A stretch of 64,000 nucleotides of DNA from Bordetella genomosp. 8 (lineage in GTDB: Bacteria > Pseudomonadota > Gammaproteobacteria > Burkholderiales > Burkholderiaceae_B): positions 3,658,001 through 3,722,000 of the forward strand of contig NZ_CP021108.1 of assembly GCF_002119685.1 (NCBI RefSeq), read 5' to 3'. Below the pieces are notes generated by a model. That model had not been told where the DNA came from. It searched no databases and saw only the letters and a program-made list of their open reading frames with translations. Shown here piece after piece: positions 8,302-17,867 of this stretch (within the stretch, counting starts at the first letter, position 1; each line of letters opens with the position of its first letter). Made by a program: the position numbers and the translations under genes.

Positions 8302-9072
8302 TCAGGCGGACGGATTGAAGGAGCGCGCGACTTCCGCGGCGCTGATGCCTTCAAGGGCCAGTCCGTAGCCGGCGCCTTCGTCGACGATCCGGCGCAACTT
8401 CTGGGTCAGCGCGATACGGGTGTAGCGGCTGGTCAGTGGCGGCAGCTTCGCCAATTCCGCCGCGATCTCACGCGCACGCGCCAGCAGGCGGTCGGCCGGA
8501 ACGACTTCGTTCACCGCGCCCCACTCCTGGGCGGTACGGGCGTCCAGGCGCTGGCGCGTCAGGATGAAGTAGCGGCCGCGCACGCTGCCGATCACTTCGG
8601 GCCATAGCAGGTTCACGCCGTCGCCGGGCACGATGCCGAAGTCGAAATGCGGCTTGTCCTGGAACACGGTCTCGGGCGTGGCGAGGACGATATCGGCGAG
8701 CAAGGCATATTCCGAATGCAGCAGCACCGGACCGTTCAACGCGGCGATCACGGGCACCTCGATGTCGAGGATATTCATCAGGACCTTCTTGCCCTCGCGG
8801 TAGATCTTGTCGTAGCCGCGCGGCGTAAAGAAATCGAACCCTTCCGGGCTGATCTCGTCCATGAAGGCGTCGCCGGTGCCGGTCAGGATCACCACGCGGT
8901 TCTCCGGATCGCTGCCGACGTCATGGAACAGGTCGACGAACTGTTCATGCGTGTGGCCGTTGAAGACGAGTTTGCCGCCGTTGGTATGGAGGGCTATCTC
9001 CAGCACGCCTTCCGGCGAGCGCGCCAGGCGGGCATTGGGGTAGGCATCGCGGTAACGGTCGAAGCGGGACAT
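8302..9072 (-). CDS. 6-oxocamphor hydrolase-like crotonase (beta-diketone hydrolase)
   Basis: This 256-residue crotonase-fold protein has an active site matching 6-oxocamphor hydrolase rather than enoyl-CoA hydratase. His42, His119, His142, Asp151 and Glu241 each sit exactly three residues before the reported OCH residues His45, His122, His145, Asp154 and Glu244. Segments QDKPHFDFGIVPGDG and GRYFILTRQRLDARTA are strongly OCH-like. OCH cleaves a C-C bond in a cyclic beta-diketone without CoA (retro-Claisen). The ATG at 9072 is chosen because GGAAAGGAAA lies just upstream. It heads an operon with the peroxiredoxin-like gene and the broken SDR, divergent from a LysR regulator. Confidence 0.85.
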   Translation of the reverse strand: MSRFDRYRDAYPNARLARSPEGVLEIALHTNGGKLVFNGHTHEQFVDLFHDVGSDPENRVVILTGTGDAFMDEISPEGFDFFTPRGYDKIYREGKKVLMNILDIEVPVIAALNGPVLLHSEYALLADIVLATPETVFQDKPHFDFGIVPGDGVNLLWPEVIGSVRGRYFILTRQRLDARTAQEWGAVNEVVPADRLLARAREIAAELAKLPPLTSRYTRIALTQKLRRIVDEGAGYGLALEGISAAEVARSFNPSA

Positions 9073-9160
9073 GGTTGTTTCCTTTCCGAGAGGGTGGTCT
9101 GGCCTGGCGCGCCTCCTCGGCACGTCGATGGCATGGCAAGATTCTGGCTATCCTTTACTT

Positions 9161-9197
9161 GGAATGGCAGATATCATTCGTCGATATCATTTATTCC
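9161..9197. promoter_or_regulatory. Putative LysR binding region
   Basis: GGAATggcaGATATC and GATATCatttATTCC form an imperfect inverted repeat around a 7-bp centre (11 of 15 arm positions pair). GATATCATT also occurs as a direct repeat. It lies between the OCH-like gene and its divergent LysR gene, as expected for LysR recognition and activation sites. Confidence 0.55.
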
Positions 9198-9211
9198 GGG
9201 TGGGAATAACC

Positions 9212-10129
9212 ATGGATCGTCTTACCGCGATGACCCACTTCGTCCGCGTCATGGAAACGGGCTCGTTCTCCGGCGCCGCACGCGTCCTGGACATCGGGCA
9301 GCCCGCGGTGTCCAAGACGGTCGCGCAACTGGAGCAGCGGCTGGGGGTCAAGCTGCTGCTGCGCTCCACCCACGGGCTGACGCCCACCGAAGCCGGGCTG
9401 CGGTTCTACGAGCGCGCGCGGCTGGCCCTGCAAGAGGCGGATGAAGCCGAACTTGCCGCGCGGGGTGCCGGCGCCGGCCTGTCCGGCCGTCTGCGCATCT
9501 CGGCCGCGCCAACATTCGCGCGGCTCCACGTGCTGCCCCACCTGCCCCGCTTCCTCGACGCGCACCCCGGACTCGATATCGACGTGGTGCTGGACGATCG
9601 GACCATCGACCTCATCGCCGAAGGCATCGATGTCTCGCTGCGCATGGGCGTGCTGGCCGATTCCGCCATCGTGGCGCGCAAGCTCGCATCATCGCGTCGC
9701 TCGGTGCTGGCGACCGCGGAATATCTGTCCCGCGCGGGCACGCCCCGTGTGCCCGCCGATCTGGCAGATCACCAGACCCTCGTGTTCAGCCAACTGAGCA
9801 ATGTCTGGAATTTCAGCCGCGATGGCGCCGAAGTCTCCGTGCTGGTGCAAGGCCGGGCGCGCTTCAATGCCGCTGAAGGCATACGCACGGCCGTACTCGC
9901 GCACATGGGTCTCACCATCGTGTCGGACTGGATGTTCGCGCCCGAGCTTGCCGACGGGAGCGTCCTGCGGCTGCTGCAAGAATGGTCCCTGCCCGACATC
10001 GACCTTTGGGCCGTATTTCCCACCGGCCGCCTGGCCACGGCCAAGGCCCGTGCGTTTTCCGACTTCGTGGCATCGGTGATGCAGACACCGGCGCCCGCTA
10101 CGGCTGCCCGCGAATCGCAAGCGGGTTGA
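9212..10129 (+). CDS. LysR-family transcriptional regulator
   Basis: This 305-residue protein has an N-terminal winged helix (AMTHFVRVMETGSFSGAARV and PAVSKTVAQLEQRLG, about residues 6-45). A periplasmic-binding-like effector domain starts near residue 92 (LRISAAPTFARLHVLPHL). It belongs to the CrgA/DmlR-like subgroup that usually regulates a divergent oxidoreductase or hydrolase gene. It is divergent from the OCH-like operon with an inverted repeat in the 139-bp gap, so that operon is the likely target. The ATG at 9212 is used because it opens the conserved MDRLTAM helix. Confidence 0.93.
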   Translation: MDRLTAMTHFVRVMETGSFSGAARVLDIGQPAVSKTVAQLEQRLGVKLLLRSTHGLTPTEAGLRFYERARLALQEADEAELAARGAGAGLSGRLRISAAPTFARLHVLPHLPRFLDAHPGLDIDVVLDDRTIDLIAEGIDVSLRMGVLADSAIVARKLASSRRSVLATAEYLSRAGTPRVPADLADHQTLVFSQLSNVWNFSRDGAEVSVLVQGRARFNAAEGIRTAVLAHMGLTIVSDWMFAPELADGSVLRLLQEWSLPDIDLWAVFPTGRLATAKARAFSDFVASVMQTPAPATAARESQAG

Positions 10130-10425
10130 CGGCGTGCCCGCGCGCCGTTAACGTTCGATCCGCAGCCATCTCCATGGCATTGCCGCAGGCGTTATCGTCA
10201 TCCAACGCGCCCGATACCGAGTGGGCCTCAGCAGAGGGATCTCGGAAGCACAGGCGCACGGCAATGCCCTCTATCCTCCATCCGTTCGATCGCTCTCGCC
10301 TATCCTGCCGCCCCGCGGTGGAGCGGCGCCACGCCCCGCTTGGATGCGGTTCGGCGTCGTTCGGGTGCGGCGTCATGACGGTCGCCGTCGCCTTTTCGCC
10401 CACACCCTGATGGAAAGGCAACACC
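10130..10425. other. Non-coding gap of 296 bp
   Basis: GC-rich sequence between the LysR and SDR genes. I see no convincing gene, terminator or operator; short open frames on both strands have no recognisable motif. Confidence 0.5.
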
Positions 10426-11181
10426 ATGAAGATGACCGGCAACACCATCCTGATAACCGGCGGCACCAGCGGTATCGGCCGCGCACTGGCCGAGGCGTTT
10501 CATGACCGCGGTAACCGCGTAATCGTCACCGGGCGTCGACGCGCCTTGCTCGACGAGATCGCCGCCAGCCGTCCCGGTATCGTCGGCCTGCCGCTGGATC
10601 TGTCCGACCCAACCGCCCTGCCCGGCCTTGCCGAACATGTCCGCGCGCGCTATCCGGACTTGAACGTGCTGATCGCCAATGCGGGCATATCGCGGCCCGA
10701 GGACATCGCCTCGGATGCCTGGAATGCCACCGACGCCGAAGCGATCGTCGACACCAACATCCTGGGCGTGCTGCGCGTCACCGCGGCCTTCCTGCCCCTG
10801 CTAAGGCGGCAGCCGCACGCGGCCATCATGGCGACCAGTTCGGCGCTGGCCTTCGTGCCACTGGCCAGCTTCCCGACGTATTGCGCCAGCAAGGCCTTCC
10901 TGCACTCGTGGTTGACCTCGCTGCGCCACCAGCTGCGCAACACGCCGGTGGAAGTACTGGAGCTTTCGCCGCCCTACGTGCAAACGGAGCTGACTGGCGC
11001 GGGCCAGGCCAGCGATCCGCGCGCCATGCCGATAGGCGACTACATTGCGCAGGTGATGCGCATGCTCGAGCGCGCGGATCATCCTCGCGGCGAGCTCCTG
11101 CTCGAACGCGATCTCGCCAGGCGCTGGGCCGAACGGGATGCCACGTACGATGCGATCTACGGCGCAATGAACCCGGACTGA
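10426..11181 (+). CDS. SDR family oxidoreductase (DltE-like)
   Basis: This is a 251-residue classical short-chain dehydrogenase. The cofactor loop ILITGGTSGIGRALAEAF is near the N-terminus, followed by VTGRR (Arg after strand 2 favours NADPH), the NAG motif (IANAGI), catalytic Ser in ATSSAL and YCASK as the Tyr/Lys pair. The tail differs from FabG-type proteins and ends with a long helix (ARRWAERDATYDAIYGAMN) seen in DltE-like SDRs. GGAAAGG precedes the ATG. It appears monocistronic and is followed by a decayed MFS gene on the other strand; the substrate is unknown. Confidence 0.92.
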   Translation: MKMTGNTILITGGTSGIGRALAEAFHDRGNRVIVTGRRRALLDEIAASRPGIVGLPLDLSDPTALPGLAEHVRARYPDLNVLIANAGISRPEDIASDAWNATDAEAIVDTNILGVLRVTAAFLPLLRRQPHAAIMATSSALAFVPLASFPTYCASKAFLHSWLTSLRHQLRNTPVEVLELSPPYVQTELTGAGQASDPRAMPIGDYIAQVMRMLERADHPRGELLLERDLARRWAERDATYDAIYGAMNPD

Positions 11182-11250
11182 CGGCGTCCCGCCGGCGGCG
11201 TGCCGGCACGGCCTGGAAGCAAAGCGTCCAGGCCGCCTTCGCCACAAGTC

Positions 11251-12117
11251 TTACGGCGTTGCCCGACGCGTGAAGGCCAGCTTCCAGGCGACGACCAGGG
11301 CGGACGCGGCGGCGCCCTGCGCACGGCTTCCACCCCGAAGCCGGGAAACGCAAGCGAATAGCCCAAACCCGTCAGCGCCGTTCCAAGATAGGCGGTCGAC
11401 GCCGTATCGGCGGCCCAGATCAGCAGCTGGCCGAGCGCTTCTATGGCAACGCTTGCCAATGCCACCCTGGCGCCTCCGAGCTTGTCGGGCAAATGGCCGA
11501 AGAAAACGCGTGCAAGAATGAAGGCCAGGCCGAAAGCCGTGAATGCCAGCGACGCATTCCCCCAGTCCCTGGCGACGAACAGCAAGGCGATGAAGGCCGT
11601 GATCAGGCCGAAGCCCACGCTGGCCAGGGCCAATCCCATGCCGGGCCAGAACACGGCGCCCAGCACCTTGTAGAACGGCGTACGTCGGGTGGCCGACGGC
11701 GCCACGGCGCGAACCCGCGCCACGGCGGCCAGCGCCAGCAGCGGAATCACGATGACCGCGACAGCCACGCCTATGAATCCCCATTGCTCGTTCACGGCGA
11801 CGCCTAGCGGTGCGCCCAAGGCATAGGCGCCATAAATCGCGATGCCTATCCAGACGATGACCTTGCCCGCGTTGCCGGGACCGACCAGCCCCAGCGCCCA
11901 GCCCAATGAACCGGTGGCGATCAGGCTCTCGCCCAGGGCCAGCAGGACGCGGCCGCAGGCAACGACCCACACCGATGCGATGGGCTCCGCGACAAAGGCC
12001 AGCGAAGCCACATAAACCAGGCCCGATGCCGCGGAAAACAGGCAGCCCGCGACAACGGCGCGGTACCGCCTGCGCCGTGCCTGGCGATAAGAGAGCGCTC
12101 CTGGTTCATGCGATTCA
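11251..12117 (-). pseudogene. Decayed MFS transporter (N-terminus lost, C-terminal deletion)
   Basis: One frame encodes membrane helices resembling YfcJ/YhhS-type sugar or arabinose efflux permeases, for example VWVVACGRVLLALGESLIAT and FGLAFILARVFFGHLPDKLG, and runs to GFGVEAVRRAPP near 11310. The first two helices are missing: there is no start codon at the expected place and the frame begins in unrelated sequence. After RRAPP the last helices are gone; a short hydrophobic tail (VVAWKLAFTRR) continues in another frame to a stop at 11251. It is therefore a gene remnant, lying directly downstream of the methyltransferase. Confidence 0.8.
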
Positions 12118-12774
12118 GTCCAGGCGCATGGACAATTCCACATCCTCGCCGAAAGGCAGGGACAGGTACCCGCTCCCCGGGGCGCGCACGCGCGCCAGGT
12201 AATCGGGGCTGTAGTCCGCGTTATCGGCCACGATAAGCGCGCCCGGTCGCAGCCTTGCCTCGACCAGATCGAGGATGTCGCCATAAAGCGACTTGGCTCC
12301 GTCCAGCAGCAGCAGGTCGATGCTGTCGGGCAGATCCGTGGCCAAGGTCTTCAGGGCGTCGCCTTCACGGATTTCCACCAGGTCCGCCAGGCCCGCCTCC
12401 ACCAGATGCTGCCTTGCGCGAATCACCTTGGACGGTTCGAACTCGCTGCTTATCACGCGGCCACCGCCGTTATCGCGCACGGCCGCAGCCAGGTGGATGG
12501 TCGAAATGCCGAACGACGTGCCGAATTCGATGACGCTGCGCGCACGGGCGCTGCGCGCCAGCATGTAGAGCAGCCTGCCGGTCTCGCGCGACACGGGCAG
12601 CCAGAAATCCTTCAGCTGTCCATAGAAGGCCAGATATTCCGTCTTGCTGCGCATCATGCGGCCGAGTTCTTCGCGGGAAATCCCGTCCAAGGCAGGGCTG
12701 GCCGCTTCGTCGGCCTGCTTGAAAAGGCGGTCCAGCAGCGCCGCCAGGGGGCTATCGGTCAATGTTGACGTCAT
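12115..12774 (-). CDS. Class I SAM-dependent O-methyltransferase
   Basis: This 219-residue protein is of the CCoAOMT/catechol O-methyltransferase type. SAM motif I is VIEFGTSFGISTIHLA, followed by SSEFEPSKV (acidic residue at the end of strand 2), EGDALKTL and the metal/catalysis segment IDLLLLDGAKSLYGDIL. The ATG at 12774 has GGAAA seven bases before it; one four codons upstream is less well placed. It is divergent from a TetR gene, and the gap between carries repeated TCGCATT elements. It probably methylates a small phenolic or similar hydroxyl compound. Confidence 0.9.
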   Translation of the reverse strand: MTSTLTDSPLAALLDRLFKQADEAASPALDGISREELGRMMRSKTEYLAFYGQLKDFWLPVSRETGRLLYMLARSARARSVIEFGTSFGISTIHLAAAVRDNGGGRVISSEFEPSKVIRARQHLVEAGLADLVEIREGDALKTLATDLPDSIDLLLLDGAKSLYGDILDLVEARLRPGALIVADNADYSPDYLARVRAPGSGYLSLPFGEDVELSMRLD

Positions 12775-12847
12775 GACAGTTTCCAATGGTGTTTACGGGT
12801 TCAGTACGCCGCTGTATCGCGGCGGGGAGGTAAACGCGACGGCTTCG

Positions 12848-12990
12848 TCGCATTCATCGAAAGCATACGATCAAATAGTCGCATTCACCATTCGCATTGG
12901 AGTTCGCATTTTTCCGGCACTGCCGTGCCCTCGACAGGGCCCACGCAAAAATTGACGCCCTGGATAAAGATGCGAATAATTGATCGCATA
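12848..12990. promoter_or_regulatory. Cluster of TCGCAT elements between methyltransferase and TetR genes
   Basis: TCGCATT occurs at 12848, 12879, 12892 and 12904. ATGCGA-8-TCGCAT at 12970-12989 is a perfect inverted repeat of the same hexamer, 30 bp before the TetR start. The inverted pair looks like the TetR operator; the direct copies lie in the methyltransferase promoter region and could be extra half-sites. Confidence 0.55.
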
Positions 12991-13018
12991 CATACCGGAC
13001 CTTCATTCTCACGCCACC

Positions 13019-13678
13019 ATGACCAGCCGCCGTCCGCAGATCGCTTCCCGCAAGCAGCCCCAGCAAGCCCGTTCGACCGAATTGGTCGCGGCGATCCTTC
13101 AAGCCGCGACCCAGGTGCTGGCAAAGGAAGGCGCTGCCCGCTTCACGACCGCCCGCGTGGCTGAGAAAGCCGGCGTCAGCGTGGGCTCCCTATATCAATA
13201 CTTCCCCAACAAGGCGGCGATCCTTTTTCGCCTGCAGGTCGACGAATGGCAGCAGACCACGCAGTTGCTGTGCGGCATCCTGGAGGATGCCGGAAAATCG
13301 CCCCTCGAACGGCTACGTGTACTGGTCCACGCCTTCATCCGTTCGGAATGTGAGGAAGCGGACATGCGGGTTGCCCTCAATGACGCCGCCCCGCTCTATC
13401 GCGACGCGCCCGAGGCAAGGGCCGCCAAGGCGGCGGGAGAAAAAACCTTCCAGGCTTTCATGCGCGAGGCGCTGCCCAGGGCAACAAGAAAAACACGCAC
13501 CTTGGCCGGCGACCTGATCACCACGACGCTCACTACCGTGGGGAAAGAGTTCTCGGAGACGCCGCGCACCCCGGCGGAGATCAAGACCTATGCCGACGCA
13601 ATGGCCGACATGATGTGTGCCTACCTGAACGACCTCGAACAAAAGGCTGCCGTCGACCGCGACCGAAAGAAACAGTAG
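13019..13678 (+). CDS. TetR-family transcriptional regulator
   Basis: This 219-residue protein has the TetR helix-turn-helix at about residues 20-66 (TELVAAILQAATQVLAKEG, then VAEKAGVSVGSLYQYFPNKA) and an all-helical ligand domain. The ATG at 13019 is the one directly before the basic N-terminal arm (TSRRPQIASRKQ). It is divergent from the O-methyltransferase, with ATGCGA/TCGCAT elements in the gap, and most likely represses that gene and itself. The effector is unknown. Confidence 0.92.
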   Translation: MTSRRPQIASRKQPQQARSTELVAAILQAATQVLAKEGAARFTTARVAEKAGVSVGSLYQYFPNKAAILFRLQVDEWQQTTQLLCGILEDAGKSPLERLRVLVHAFIRSECEEADMRVALNDAAPLYRDAPEARAAKAAGEKTFQAFMREALPRATRKTRTLAGDLITTTLTTVGKEFSETPRTPAEIKTYADAMADMMCAYLNDLEQKAAVDRDRKKQ

Positions 13679-13701
13679 ACGGGTCGCGGGCGCGGCCGGT
13701 C

Positions 13702-14121
13702 TCAGCGATGCAGGGCCAATCCCTTCGTGGCCTTATCCACGGCCTTCCTGGGTCCTCGTATCGCCAGGCCCACCAGGTCCGGATTGGCCGGATCCTCGGC
13801 AAGGAACGCCTGGCGATTGGCCTCGTCGTGCCCCGTTGCGAACATCGCGAACACATAGGGCAGCATCGTCACCTGCCGCTCCAATCCCACACGGTGCGCC
13901 GCTCGCAGGCCCGCGAGATCCGCCTCGAAAACCAGCATGGGCTGGCCCAGCATGTTTCCGTAGCGATAGCCGTTCGCATCGATATAGGCTTCGCCCATGG
14001 CATCCGGCGCCGCCGACGCGATGCCGGTGGCCAGAAACGCCACCACGTTCAGTCTTTGCCATATCGCCAGGTCATTGCGGACAATGAGGGCTACCTTGGT
14101 ATCGAACACTCGGGACTCCAA
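13702..14121 (-). CDS. DUF2000 family protein
   Basis: This 139-residue protein matches the DUF2000 layout: VALIVRNDLAIWQRLNVVAF at the N-terminus, a GEAYIDANGYRYGNMLGQP core and a helical end. The fold is thought to resemble peptidyl-tRNA hydrolase-like proteins, but no activity has been assigned. It converges with the TetR gene and lies downstream of an AraC regulator on the same strand (41-bp gap), so it could be read from the AraC promoter. Function is unknown. Confidence 0.85.
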   Translation of the reverse strand: MESRVFDTKVALIVRNDLAIWQRLNVVAFLATGIASAAPDAMGEAYIDANGYRYGNMLGQPMLVFEADLAGLRAAHRVGLERQVTMLPYVFAMFATGHDEANRQAFLAEDPANPDLVGLAIRGPRKAVDKATKGLALHR

Positions 14122-14162
14122 TCATGCGGGACCAGACAGGCATGATCGGCGGCGGCAGACAC

Positions 14163-15017
14163 TCAGTCTAGAACGTTTGTGCACTGTCGCTGGTATGCCG
14201 CGGGCGTCAGCCGATAGGCGCGGCGGAACCAGCGGCCCAGATGGCTTTGATCGGCAAAACCGACATCCATGGCCACCTGCGCCGGCGCCAGGCCTAGCGC
14301 GAGCAAGGCCCGTGCTCTGCGCAACCTGAGCCGCACCAGGTAGGCGTGGGGCGACAAGCCGAAGGCCAGCCTGAACTGGCGAGTCAAACGAAATCGGTCC
14401 GTCCCGGCGTGGGCGGCCAGTTCGTCCAGACCGATATCCCGCCCCATCTGGTCGTGGAGGTAATCCCTGGCGCGGTCCATTCCGGCCGTCGAGCCGCCCC
14501 GCGCCGGCGTCGTCCGCGTGGACCACTGCCCGCACAGGAGACTCATCATGCGGTCCAGGCCCTGGTCGCGCGCCAGCCGCCCTTCTCCGTGATGCACGGC
14601 GACAAAGGCCTGCTGTATCGCGGCGCTCAACGCCGTGTCATCCGCCAGCGTGCTGCGAAAAGCAGGTTGGATCGCGGAAAGCTTCAGCCCGGCCAGCCCT
14701 TGCATCGAATCGGCCAGCCAAGGCAGCGGCAAGTACAACATGGCGTAGGTAAAACCGCTGTCCTCCGGTGCATGGCCGTCGTGCACGGCGCCGGGTTCGA
14801 TCAGGATGGCGCGGCCAGGCGTGCTTGTATGGGTCCGTCGATGGCACCGAAAGCGCTGGACGCCCTGCTGGGTGACGCCCACCAACACCTCGTCGTGATC
14901 GTGCGGGTCGTAGGCATGGCCGCGGAAATGCGCGTGCACGCTTTCGATGCCGGTTTCCGGATCGCGGCGTATCCTCAACCAATCGCCGACGGCCGCGTTC
15001 TGACGCTTTGTATCCAT
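14163..15017 (-). CDS. AraC-family regulator with N-terminal cupin domain
   Basis: This 284-residue protein has an AraC-type cupin at the N-terminus ([21 protein letters not shown], then [14 protein letters not shown]). Two helix-turn-helix motifs form the C-terminal 100 residues ([20 protein letters not shown] and [20 protein letters not shown]). The start at 15017 (MDTKRQ) fits the family better than an upstream ATG that would overlap poxB. It is divergent from poxB with only 76 bp between the starts, so control of poxB is possible, although AraC proteins of this type often regulate LysE-type exporters. Confidence 0.9.
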   Translation of the reverse strand: MDTKRQNAAVGDWLRIRRDPETGIESVHAHFRGHAYDPHDHDEVLVGVTQQGVQRFRCHRRTHTSTPGRAILIEPGAVHDGHAPEDSGFTYAMLYLPLPWLADSMQGLAGLKLSAIQPAFRSTLADDTALSAAIQQAFVAVHHGEGRLARDQGLDRMMSLLCGQWSTRTTPARGGSTAGMDRARDYLHDQMGRDIGLDELAAHAGTDRFRLTRQFRLAFGLSPHAYLVRLRLRRARALLALGLAPAQVAMDVGFADQSHLGRWFRRAYRLTPAAYQRQCTNVLD

Positions 15018-15093
15018 ATCGCTCACATGCCTCGCCGCCAGCACACAATACGCTACTATTTTTGCTCTACCGCACCGATCCGGAGAACCACCG

Positions 15094-16815
15094 ATGGCCA
15101 AGCAGACGATAGCGGATTATCTGGCGAAAACCCTGGCCGCCGCGGGCGTGCAGCGAATCTGGGGCGTCACCGGCGACAGCTTGAACGGGTTGGCCTACAG
15201 CCTGGACCAGTTGGGGTCGATCAAATGGATGCATACCCGGCACGAAGAAGCCGCCGCCTTCGCCGCGGGCGCCGACGCGGCATCCACGGGGCAGCTCGCC
15301 GTCTGCGCCGGCAGCTGCGGCCCCGGCAACCTGCATCTGATCAACGGCCTGTATGACTGCCATCGCAACCGCCAGCCCGTATTGGCCATCGCGGCTCATA
15401 TTCCCTCCACGGAAATCGGCCTGGGCTATTTCCAGGAAACGCACCCGCAGGCCCTGTTCGCCGAATGCAGCCATTATGTCGAGCTGGTCACCAACGCCTC
15501 GCAGTTCCCGCGCGTGCTGGAACGGGCGATGCGCACCGCCTTGCAGGAGCGCGGGGTCGCCGTCATCGTCCTTCCAGGCGACGTCGCACTGAGCGAAGGC
15601 CCGGATGTCGCGCCAGCCTGGACGCCGGTGGCGCCTCCGGCCATCACCCCGCCGGATACCGAAATCGACAAACTCGCGCGCCTGCTCGATGACGCCGACG
15701 CCGTGACGATCATGTGCGGCAGCGGCGTGGCCGGCTCGCACGATGAAGTCGTCGCGCTCGCCGACACCCTGGGCGCACCCATCGTCCATGCGCTGCGCGG
15801 CAAGCCCTACATCGAGTACGACAATCCCTACGATGTCGGGATGACCGGGCTGATCGGCTTCAGCTCCGGCTATCACGCCATGATGTCCTGCGACACCCTG
15901 CTGCTGCTGGGCTGCGACTTCCCCTACCGGCCGTTCTACCCGCCCGATGCGAAGATCATCCAGGTCGACAACCGGGGGGCGCAACTGGGGCGCCGGACCC
16001 CGTTGACCCTGGGCCTGGTCGGCACCGTCAAGGAGACCGTCGCCGCCTTGTTGCCGCGCGTGCAGCGCAAGACGCAGCGACGCTTCCTGGACAACGCCCT
16101 GAAGCACTACGCGGACGCCCGCAAGGACCTGGACAGCCTGGCGACGCCCTCCGCGCCGGGCCGCCCCATCCACCCTCAGTACCTGACCCGCCTGGTCGAC
16201 CAGGTCGCCGCGCCGGACGCGATCTTCACCGTGGACGTGGGCACGCCCACGCTATGGGCCGCGCGTTACCTGACGATGAACGGCCAACGCCAGTTGCACG
16301 GCTCGTTCAACCATGGCTCGATGGCCAACGCCATGCCGCAGGCCTTGGGCGCGCAGGCCGCGCATCCGGCCCGCCAGGTCGTATCCCTGTCGGGCGACGG
16401 CGGCCTGTCCATGCTGCTGGGCGACCTGTTGACGGCCGTGCAGCATGAACTACCGATCAAGGTAGTGGTCTACAACAACAGCCTGCTGGGCTTCGTTTCG
16501 ATGGAGCTGAAGGCCGCGGGGTATCTGGACACCAACGTCGATCTGTCCAAGACGGACTTTTCGCAGATCGCCAAGGGCGCCGGCATATGGTCCGTACGCG
16601 TCGAGGAGTCCGACGAACTGGAAGGCGCGCTGCGAGCAGCGTTCGCCCACCCCGGTCCGGCGGTGGTCGATGTAGTGACAGCCAAGCACGAACTGGCCAT
16701 TCCGCCGTCCATCAACTACGCGCAGATGAAGGGCTTCAGCCTGTACATGCTGCGCGCGGTGTTCAGCGGGCGCGGCGACGAATTGGTGGAACTGGCCCGC
16801 ACCAACCTGCGCTGA
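15094..16815 (+). CDS. poxB: Ubiquinone-dependent pyruvate dehydrogenase (pyruvate oxidase)
   Basis: This 573-residue ThDP- and FAD-dependent enzyme decarboxylates pyruvate to acetate and CO2 and passes electrons to ubiquinone at the inner membrane. It follows E. coli PoxB closely: [13 protein letters not shown], the ThDP-activating Glu51 in [29 protein letters not shown], a central FAD domain, and the ThDP motif from [12 protein letters not shown] to YNNSLLGFV. The C-terminal [10 protein letters not shown]...[13 protein letters not shown] is the amphipathic region that binds lipid when the flavin is reduced. GGAGA precedes the ATG. It stands alone on its strand; such enzymes usually serve stationary-phase or low-oxygen metabolism. 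Confidence 0.95.
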   Translation: MAKQTIADYLAKTLAAAGVQRIWGVTGDSLNGLAYSLDQLGSIKWMHTRHEEAAAFAAGADAASTGQLAVCAGSCGPGNLHLINGLYDCHRNRQPVLAIAAHIPSTEIGLGYFQETHPQALFAECSHYVELVTNASQFPRVLERAMRTALQERGVAVIVLPGDVALSEGPDVAPAWTPVAPPAITPPDTEIDKLARLLDDADAVTIMCGSGVAGSHDEVVALADTLGAPIVHALRGKPYIEYDNPYDVGMTGLIGFSSGYHAMMSCDTLLLLGCDFPYRPFYPPDAKIIQVDNRGAQLGRRTPLTLGLVGTVKETVAALLPRVQRKTQRRFLDNALKHYADARKDLDSLATPSAPGRPIHPQYLTRLVDQVAAPDAIFTVDVGTPTLWAARYLTMNGQRQLHGSFNHGSMANAMPQALGAQAAHPARQVVSLSGDGGLSMLLGDLLTAVQHELPIKVVVYNNSLLGFVSMELKAAGYLDTNVDLSKTDFSQIAKGAGIWSVRVEESDELEGALRAAFAHPGPAVVDVVTAKHELAIPPSINYAQMKGFSLYMLRAVFSGRGDELVELARTNLR

Positions 16816-16841
16816 CGGGCTGCCCGCTCATTCCAGCTTGA

Positions 16842-17867
16842 TCATGCCGGCTTGATATTGCGGTCGCGGATGACACGACCCCACATCGCCGACTCGCGGG
16901 CGATTTCCTCGGCGAGCTCCTGCCGGCTACCCGGCGCCGGTGGCAAGCCATGCTTGTCCAGCGCGGCCACCACGTCGGGGGACTTCAGCACCTTGACCAG
17001 TGCGGCGTTCCAGGCGTCGAGCACCGCGACGGGTACCTTGGAAGAGGCCACGAAGGCGTACCAATTCGTCGCGTTATACCCAGGGTAGGTCTCGGCGATG
17101 GTCGGCAGGTCGGGCAGGGCCGCCATGCGCTTCAGGCCGGTGGTCGCCAGCGGCACCAGCTTGCCGGCATCGATGCCGGGCTGGGCCGTCGCCAAGGTGG
17201 AAAAATACGCCGCCACACGGCCGCCCATCAGGTCCTGAAAGGCCGGCGCGCCGCCCTTGTAGGGGATATGCACGATATCCACCTTCGCCATATCGATCAG
17301 CAGCTCACCCGCCATATGCGAGGCCGACCCGTGGCCGGTGGAAGCAAAATCGATCTTGCCCGGGTTGGCCTTGGCATAGGCCATGAACTCGGCGAACGTC
17401 TTGATGGGCAGGCTGCTGTTGACGACCAGCACATTGGGAAAGTTCACGCCCATGGTGATGGGCGCCAGGTCCTTCACCGGGTCGTACTGCAGGGGCATAA
17501 AGTGCGGCGCGATCGCCAGGGGGCCGACCGAGCCGAACAGAATGCTGCTGCCATCGGTAGGACTTTGATGGGCGGCATACTGGTGGGCGATGTTGCCACC
17601 CGCGCCGGGCTTGTTCTCCACGACCACGGGTATCCCCAGGTCGTCGGTAAGCTTCCTGGCTATGATGCGCGCCGCGGCGTCCGATGCGCCCCCGGCGGCG
17701 AAGCCGACGACGATGGTGGCGGTCTTGAACGGCGGGAACGCTGGCGTCCGGTTTTGGTTTGGCGACGGGTTCGGGCTTTGGGCCACGGCTTGCGCCCGAG
17801 CCAGGACAGGGGTCATGGCGAGTGCGACCATCCCCAGGCCAGAAGTAAGGAACTGGCGTTTTTTCAT
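16842..17867 (-). CDS. Bug-family tripartite tricarboxylate transporter substrate-binding protein
   Basis: This 341-residue solute receptor has a Sec-type leader (MKKRQFLTSGLGMVALAM, Ala-rich cleavage region near residue 26) and a Pro/Asn-rich linker. The Bug core includes TIVVGFAAGGASDAAARI, the VVENKPGAGGN carboxylate loop and GSVGPLAIAPHF. No membrane components (TctA/TctB) are adjacent, so it is another orphan receptor, common in Bordetella-like genomes. It converges with poxB and is divergent from a TetR gene whose operator lies about 125 bp upstream of this start. The ligand is unknown. Confidence 0.93.
   Translation of the reverse strand: MKKRQFLTSGLGMVALAMTPVLARAQAVAQSPNPSPNQNRTPAFPPFKTATIVVGFAAGGASDAAARIIARKLTDDLGIPVVVENKPGAGGNIAHQYAAHQSPTDGSSILFGSVGPLAIAPHFMPLQYDPVKDLAPITMGVNFPNVLVVNSSLPIKTFAEFMAYAKANPGKIDFASTGHGSASHMAGELLIDMAKVDIVHIPYKGGAPAFQDLMGGRVAAYFSTLATAQPGIDAGKLVPLATTGLKRMAALPDLPTIAETYPGYNATNWYAFVASSKVPVAVLDAWNAALVKVLKSPDVVAALDKHGLPPAPGSRQELAEEIARESAMWGRVIRDRNIKPA

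Noticed and set aside
7195..8607. Plus-strand open frame of about 470 codons across the SDR remnant and peroxiredoxin-like gene
   Set aside because: It spans three minus-strand genes and their gaps, with His/Arg/Gly-rich composition and no recognisable domain.
8302..9072. Annotation as plain enoyl-CoA hydratase
   Set aside because: The acid pair of CoA-dependent hydratases is not the best match; five residues match 6-oxocamphor hydrolase at constant offset.
15067..16173. Minus-strand open frame of 368 codons opposite poxB
   Set aside because: poxB on the plus strand matches E. coli PoxB throughout; the antisense frame has no domain.
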